Position numbers and translations under genes: made by a program. Under the pieces are notes generated by a model. It was not told where the DNA came from. It did no database searches and saw nothing but the letters and a program-made list of their open reading frames with translations. 64,000 nt of DNA from Azospirillum oryzae. Lineage in GTDB: Bacteria; Pseudomonadota; Alphaproteobacteria; Azospirillales; Azospirillaceae. The stretch lies in assembly GCF_900177515.1 (NCBI RefSeq), contig NZ_FXAK01000007.1, forward strand, positions 1,658,501 through 1,722,500, written 5' to 3'. Positions 59,921 through 64,000 of the stretch are shown here, one piece after another (the stretch's first letter is position 1; each line of letters starts with the position of its first letter).

Positions 59921-60698
59921 CGACCTGTACTCCCACCTGGCGCAGCAATGCGCTGGCCGCCTTCTTTTCCGCGATGCGCTTGGACGAGCCGGAGCCGCTG
60001 ACCGGCTCCATTCCCGCAACATGCACCGCAACCACGAACAGCGGCTCGTGCGCCGGGCCGCTGCGTTCGATCAGTTCATAACGGGGCAGCGGCTTTCCGC
60101 GCCCCTGCGCCCATTCCTGCAGCGTCGTCTTGCTGTCCAGCGGAGGCGGCGTCGCCTTGTCGATCTCGCTGGCGAGCGCCTCGCGGACGAATCGCGTCAC
60201 CGGCTCCAGCCCGCCGTCGAGATACATGGCGCCCAGCACCGCCTCGCAGGCATCGCCCAGGATGGTGCGGTTCTCCCGCCCGCCGCTCTGCGCTTCCGCC
60301 GGCGACAGGCGCAGATAGGCGCCCAGCCCGATGGCGTCGGCGACGCGGCCCAGCGATTCCCGGCGCACCAGCGCTGCGTGCCGCTTGGCCAGCGCCCCTT
60401 CGCGCTCGTTCGGATAGCGCTCCAGCAGCCATTGCGCAACCACCAGCCCGACGACGCGGTCGCCCAGGAACTCCAGCCGCTCATAGGCGATGCCCGGCCC
60501 CTTGTGCGATTTGCGGCCGGCCCGCTCCAGCCCCATCAGGCTCGGGTGGGTAACGGCGTCGCGCAGAAGCGACGGGTTGGAAAACTCATAGCCCAGCGCA
60601 CGCGCGAGGCCGGCGACGTCCGCGGACTGGACGGCGCCATCGGCCTCGGGTTCGGAGCCGGCGCCCGCGTCGGCAGGCGCCTTGGTGACGATGGACAC
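59913..60698 (-). CDS. rnc: Ribonuclease III
   Basis: A 261-residue double-strand-specific RNase that processes rRNA and mRNA. Marks: the catalytic signature YERLEFLGDRVVGLVVAQWL, the second acidic site LGDACEAVLGAMYLDGG, and a C-terminal dsRNA-binding domain (KTTLQEWAQGRGKPLPRYEL, SSKRIAEKKAASALL). The N-terminal extension of about 25 residues is Ala/Glu-rich. It sits between lepB and era, the usual alphaproteobacterial order. Confidence 0.97.
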   Translation of the reverse strand: MSIVTKAPADAGAGSEPEADGAVQSADVAGLARALGYEFSNPSLLRDAVTHPSLMGLERAGRKSHKGPGIAYERLEFLGDRVVGLVVAQWLLERYPNEREGALAKRHAALVRRESLGRVADAIGLGAYLRLSPAEAQSGGRENRTILGDACEAVLGAMYLDGGLEPVTRFVREALASEIDKATPPPLDSKTTLQEWAQGRGKPLPRYELIERSGPAHEPLFVVAVHVAGMEPVSGSGSSKRIAEKKAASALLRQVGVQVDD

Positions 60699-61466
60699 TT
60701 ACCGGACTCCGTTGAACAGGCGGCTGAAGCGCAGATCGACCGGCCAGCGCCAGATCTCGTAGAAGCGCGTGCCCTCGTCGAGCGAGAAGAACAGGAATTC
60801 GGCGCGGCCGACCATGTTTTCGATGGGAACGAAGCCGACCTGCGACGGAACGCGGCTGTCCAGCGAGTTGTCGCGGTTGTCGCCCATCATGAACAGATGG
60901 CCGGCCGGCACCTTGAACACCGGGGTGTTGTCGAGCGGGCCGTTGTCCGACTCCTCGATGATGCGGTGGGTGCGGCCGTTCGGCAGCGTCTCGATGAACT
61001 GCGCCGTGCGGATGCTACGGCCCAGCGGATCGGTGGTGACGTAATCCTCGATCCGCTCGCGCTTCACCGGCTGGCCGTTGATGTGCAGGATGCCGCCAAT
61101 CATCTGGATGGTGTCGCCCGGCAGGCCGATCACCCGCTTGATGTAGTCGGTCTTGTTGTCGCGCGGCAGCTTGAACACCGCCACGTCGCCCCGCTCCGGC
61201 ATGGAGCCGAAGATGCGGCCCTCGAACAGCGGCAGGCCGAAGCCGACCGTGTATTTGCTGTAACCGTAGCTGTATTTCGACACGAACAGGTAGTCGCCGA
61301 TCAGCAGCGTCGGGATCATCGACCCCGACGGAATGTTGAACGGTTCGAAGGCGAACGTCCGAACGCCGAAGGCGATCAGCACGGCGAAGATCACCGTCTT
61401 GACGGTCTCGGCGAACCCGGATTCCTTGGTCTTGGCGTTGGACGCCGTTTCTTTCTGAAAGGTCAT
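60699..61466 (-). CDS. lepB: Signal peptidase I
   Basis: A 255-residue membrane protease that removes signal peptides from Sec-exported proteins. One N-terminal membrane helix (VIFAVLIAFGVRTFAFEPFN) leads to the catalytic Ser motif IPSGSMIPTL, the catalytic Lys in DYIKRVIGLPGD and the family box GDNRDNSLDSRVPSQVGFV. The start at 61466 overlaps the acpS stop (ATGA). Confidence 0.97.
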   Translation of the reverse strand: MTFQKETASNAKTKESGFAETVKTVIFAVLIAFGVRTFAFEPFNIPSGSMIPTLLIGDYLFVSKYSYGYSKYTVGFGLPLFEGRIFGSMPERGDVAVFKLPRDNKTDYIKRVIGLPGDTIQMIGGILHINGQPVKRERIEDYVTTDPLGRSIRTAQFIETLPNGRTHRIIEESDNGPLDNTPVFKVPAGHLFMMGDNRDNSLDSRVPSQVGFVPIENMVGRAEFLFFSLDEGTRFYEIWRWPVDLRFSRLFNGVR

Positions 61467-61948
61467 TCTGGGTTCGCCGTATTGGTGGGCATTGTGGGCT
61501 CGGTGTTGGCGGACTCGATCGGTTCGGCGCTGATGACGACGAAGGCCTCGGCCATCGGATATTCGTCGGTCAGCGTCACATGGATGCGGGCGCGCATGCC
61601 CGGCGGCGTGATCGCCTCCAGCCGGGCCAGTGCGCCGCCGGTCAGGCGCATCGTCGGCTGGCCGGACGGCAGATTGACCACCCCCATGTCGCGCCAGAAC
61701 ACCCCGTCGCGGAAGCCGGTGCCCAGCGCCTTGGAGCACGCTTCCTTGGCGGCGAAGCGTTTGGCATAGGTAGAGGCGCGGGCGTTGTTCTTCGCGGCGG
61801 AGCCTGCGCGGCGTTCCGACTTGGCCTGCTCGACCTCGGTGAAAATGCGGTCGATGAAGCGCTTTCCAAAGCGCTCCAGCGACTTCTCGACCCGCCGGAT
61901 GTCGATCAGGTCGTTGCCGATGCCGATGATGGTGCCGGACATCATCAT
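61463..61948 (-). CDS. acpS: Holo-[acyl-carrier-protein] synthase
   Basis: A 161-residue enzyme that transfers 4'-phosphopantetheine from CoA to acyl carrier protein. Marks: IIGIGNDLIDIRRVEKSLER (metal-binding Asp) and KRFAAKEACSKALGTG (catalytic Glu/Lys). About 25 residues longer than usual at the C-terminus (ESANTEPTMPTNTAN). It overlaps pdxJ and lepB by ATGA junctions. Confidence 0.96.
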   Translation of the reverse strand: MMMSGTIIGIGNDLIDIRRVEKSLERFGKRFIDRIFTEVEQAKSERRAGSAAKNNARASTYAKRFAAKEACSKALGTGFRDGVFWRDMGVVNLPSGQPTMRLTGGALARLEAITPPGMRARIHVTLTDEYPMAEAFVVISAEPIESANTEPTMPTNTANPE

Positions 61949-62697
61949 CGGGCGGGCGCCGCCGCGTTCCGCGCCGTGTCCATGGCCTTGCGCATGCGGG
62001 CGATCGAGTTGGTCAGCCCGACGAAAATCGCCTCGCCGATCAGGAAATGGCCGATGTTCAGCTCGACGATGGTCTGGATCGCCGCCACGGGACCGACGGT
62101 GTCATAGCTCAGGCCGTGGCCGGCATGGCATTCCAGCCCGATGGCCTCGGCATGGGCGGCGGCGCGGACGATGCGCGCCAACTCCGCCTCGCGCGCCCCA
62201 GCGTCATGGGCGTCGCAATAGGCGCCGGTGTGCAGTTCCACCACCGGGGCGCCGAGGCGCTTGGCGGCGTCGAGCTGCGCCGGTTCCGGATCGATGAACA
62301 GGGAGACGCGGATGCCGGCGGACCCCAGTTCGCCGACCGGGCGGACCAGTTGGTTGTATTGGCCGATCACGTCCAGCCCGCCTTCGGTGGTGACCTCGGT
62401 GCGCTTTTCCGGCACGAGGCAGGCGGCATGAGGCTTGTGGCGCAGCGCGATGGCCAGCATTTCGTCGGTCGCCGCCATCTCCAGGTTCAGCGGACGGTCG
62501 ATCTCGGCCATCAGCCGGTCGATGTCGCGATCCACGATGTGGCGCCGGTCCTCGCGCAGGTGGGCGGTGATCCCATCGGCCCCGGCCTCGATGGCGAGCT
62601 TCGCCGCGCGGACGGGATCGGGATGCGCCCCGCCGCGCGCGTTGCGGACGGTCGCCACATGGTCGATGTTCACGCCGAGGCGCAGGAAACGGGACAT
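61945..62697 (-). CDS. pdxJ: Pyridoxine 5'-phosphate synthase
   Basis: A 250-residue enzyme that joins aminoacetone phosphate and deoxyxylulose phosphate in vitamin B6 synthesis. It starts MSRFLRLGVNIDHVATVRNA with the invariant GVNIDHVATVRNARG and has ITAHLREDRRHIVDRDIDRL, LVPEKRTEVTTEGGLDV and GHGLSYDTVGPVA. First gene of the pdxJ-acpS-lepB-rnc-era operon. Confidence 0.98.
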   Translation of the reverse strand: MSRFLRLGVNIDHVATVRNARGGAHPDPVRAAKLAIEAGADGITAHLREDRRHIVDRDIDRLMAEIDRPLNLEMAATDEMLAIALRHKPHAACLVPEKRTEVTTEGGLDVIGQYNQLVRPVGELGSAGIRVSLFIDPEPAQLDAAKRLGAPVVELHTGAYCDAHDAGAREAELARIVRAAAHAEAIGLECHAGHGLSYDTVGPVAAIQTIVELNIGHFLIGEAIFVGLTNSIARMRKAMDTARNAAAPAR

Positions 62698-62816
62698 GCA
62701 CGGACTCCAAAGCGCCGCCGCCCGCCGGAACGGGCGGGGGCGATTCCGTCTATATAGCGGTGCACCGGCCTTCCGTCACGCCGAACCGACCGATGCACCC
62801 GCGGATGACAGGGAAT

Positions 62817-64000
62817 TTAACGTCCCCGCGCCCGCTCCACCGAATGGATGGCCGGGGTGGCGCGCAGGGCGGCCATGATGTTGGTCAGGTGCTTGGCATC
62901 CTTCACGTCGATGTCGATCAGCAGCTCGAAATAATCGGTGCTGCGGTTCGTGATCTTCTGATGGATGACGTTGCCCTGGTTCTTGCCGATCACCGTGAAC
63001 AGCGTGCCGAGCGAACCCTGTTCATTAGCGATGACGACGCTGATGCGGCCGACATGCTCCTCCGGCGAATCCGGGCCGGTCTCCCACGACACGTCGATCC
63101 AGCGCTCCGGCGATTCGTGGAAGCTTTCCAGCGTCTCGCAGTCGATGGTGTGGATCGTCACGCCCTTGCCGGTAGTGACGATGCCGACGATGCGGTCGCC
63201 GGGCAGCGGGTGACAGCAGCGGGCGTAATGCACGGCCATGCCCGGGATCAGGCCGCGGATCGGCAGCGCCGATTCCTTGCGGGTCTTCGCCTTGGGCTTC
63301 GGCGCGCTCTCCTCCGTCTCGCGGACGGCGGGGGCGGCCTGCGCCTTGTGGCCGGGGAAGACGGCGTGGAAGACCTCGCGCACCGAATGCAGGCCGGAAC
63401 CGACACCGGCCATCAGGTCGTCGACCGTCGGCTGCTGGAAAATCTTGATGACGTTTTCCAGCGCCTTTTCGGTGAACTCGTAGCCCTCCGACTTGAACTG
63501 CCGCATCAACATGCCGCGGCCCAGTTCCATATACTGGGCGCGCTGCTGGGTGCGCAGGAACTTGCGGATGCGGGCGCGAGCCTTGCCGGTGACGACGAAG
63601 CGTTCCCAGCCCGGGACCGGCGTCTGCGCCTTGGAGGTGACGATGTCGACCTGATCGCCGTTCTGCAGCTGGGTGCGCAGCGGCAGCATGCGGCCGTTGA
63701 TCTTGGCTCCGACACAATGGTCGCCGACCTGCGAGTGGACGGCATAGGCGAAGTCGACGGGCGTTGCGCCGCGCGGCAGCGCGATCAGATCGCCCTTCGG
63801 CGTAAAGCAGAAGACCTGATCCTGGAACAGCTCCAGCTTGGTGTGTTCCAGGAACTCTTCCGGCTTCTGCGCATGCTCCAGGATGTCCAGCAGCTCGCGC
63901 AGCCAGCGGTATTCGCCGCCGTTCGGGCGCGGCTGGTGGTCCTGCTTGTAGGCCCAGTGGGCGGCGACACCCAGTTCGGCGATCTCGTGCATGTCCTGGG
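62817..64000 (-). CDS. RelA/SpoT (p)ppGpp synthetase/hydrolase, C-terminal part (cut by window end)
   Basis: The frame runs off the window at 64000. The visible part starts within the end of the synthetase domain (IAELGVAAHWAYKQDHQ), then a TGS domain (VFCFTPKGDLIALPRGATPV, DFAYAVHSQVGDHCVGAKIN), a linker, the Zn-finger-like YARCCHPLPGDRIVGIVTTG and a final ACT domain (VVIANEQGSLGTLFTVIGKN). This is the full regulatory half of a long RelA/SpoT protein; the single alphaproteobacterial enzyme is usually bifunctional (Rsh), which I infer here. Upstream of pdxJ, with a 119-base gap. Confidence 0.95.
   Translation of the reverse strand, partial: QDMHEIAELGVAAHWAYKQDHQPRPNGGEYRWLRELLDILEHAQKPEEFLEHTKLELFQDQVFCFTPKGDLIALPRGATPVDFAYAVHSQVGDHCVGAKINGRMLPLRTQLQNGDQVDIVTSKAQTPVPGWERFVVTGKARARIRKFLRTQQRAQYMELGRGMLMRQFKSEGYEFTEKALENVIKIFQQPTVDDLMAGVGSGLHSVREVFHAVFPGHKAQAAPAVRETEESAPKPKAKTRKESALPIRGLIPGMAVHYARCCHPLPGDRIVGIVTTGKGVTIHTIDCETLESFHESPERWIDVSWETGPDSPEEHVGRISVVIANEQGSLGTLFTVIGKNQGNVIHQKITNRSTDYFELLIDIDVKDAKHLTNIMAALRATPAIHSVERARGR

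Noticed and set aside
1..64000. tRNA, rRNA, CRISPR arrays, insertion sequences, prophage or integrase genes
   Set aside because: None seen on either strand. No cloverleaf-like repeats, no regularly spaced direct repeats and no transposase or integrase motifs.

Overview
The window is GC-rich chromosomal DNA from an alphaproteobacterium, most likely Azospirillum or a close relative in the Rhodospirillales. This is inferred from gene content and order: a ctaC-ctaD-ctaB-coxF-ctaG-ctaE cytochrome oxidase operon, a CckA hybrid kinase next to flagellar export genes, a pdxJ-acpS-lepB-rnc-era block, and CtrA-like and alphaproteobacterial SOS-like sites. I see no phage, insertion sequence, CRISPR array, rRNA or tRNA. 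Coding density is high, and nearly every long antisense reading frame is a GC-driven shadow of a real gene.

Layout. 1-7.3 kb: the end of an ABC exporter, a Fur-type iron-uptake pair (fbpA, fbpC, no permease visible), a PAS-GGDEF-EAL protein whose GGDEF site is degenerate, and several small proteins (UPF0060, CsbD-like). 7.5-11.3 kb: ppiD and trpE, then a 24-residue hydrophobic peptide gene between two strong hairpins, with a possible antisense promoter. 11.3-19.5 kb (minus strand): an M32 carboxypeptidase and the aa3 oxidase operon with assembly factors. 20-25.7 kb: DUF3422, tldD, a secreted protein, a small possibly Tsi6-like protein, a double-ACT regulator, and a sugE/gdx exporter behind a guanidine-II (mini-ykkC) riboswitch. 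25.4-36 kb: sdhE, mfd, an unusual HEAT-like/ACT fusion, a HIT protein, a GH17-GT2 beta-glucan synthase, and recA with an SOS-type promoter. 36-44.4 kb: cckA and two divergent flagellar operons (flgB-flgC-fliE-fliQ-fliR-flhB and flhB-like-orfX-fliO-fliP) around a shared region with two CtrA-like boxes. 44.6-53 kb: kup, a fasciclin protein, and a four-gene operon (CheZ, two membrane-anchored MotB-like proteins, a large secreted protein). 53.7-58.7 kb: a patatin lipase, an M10 metalloprotease with four 41-residue C-terminal repeats, an RlmM-like methyltransferase, and bfd with a Fur box. 58.7-64 kb: era (with a long acidic N-terminal extension), rnc, lepB, acpS, pdxJ, and the C-terminal part of a RelA/SpoT enzyme.

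How parts work together. Two iron-responsive loci (fbpAC, bfd) carry Fur-like boxes. Three CtrA-like sites lie in the control regions of flagellar and chemotaxis genes, which fits the CckA kinase encoded in the same neighbourhood. Three copies of a 110-125 bp inverted-repeat element lie between genes.

The strongest non-standard signals are the guanidine-II riboswitch/sugE unit, the 24-residue peptide locus at 11.1-11.3 kb (a possible type I toxin-like or regulatory peptide, unproven), the HEAT-like/ACT fusion and the MotB-like operon. All functional statements rest on motif recognition by eye. No database search was run.
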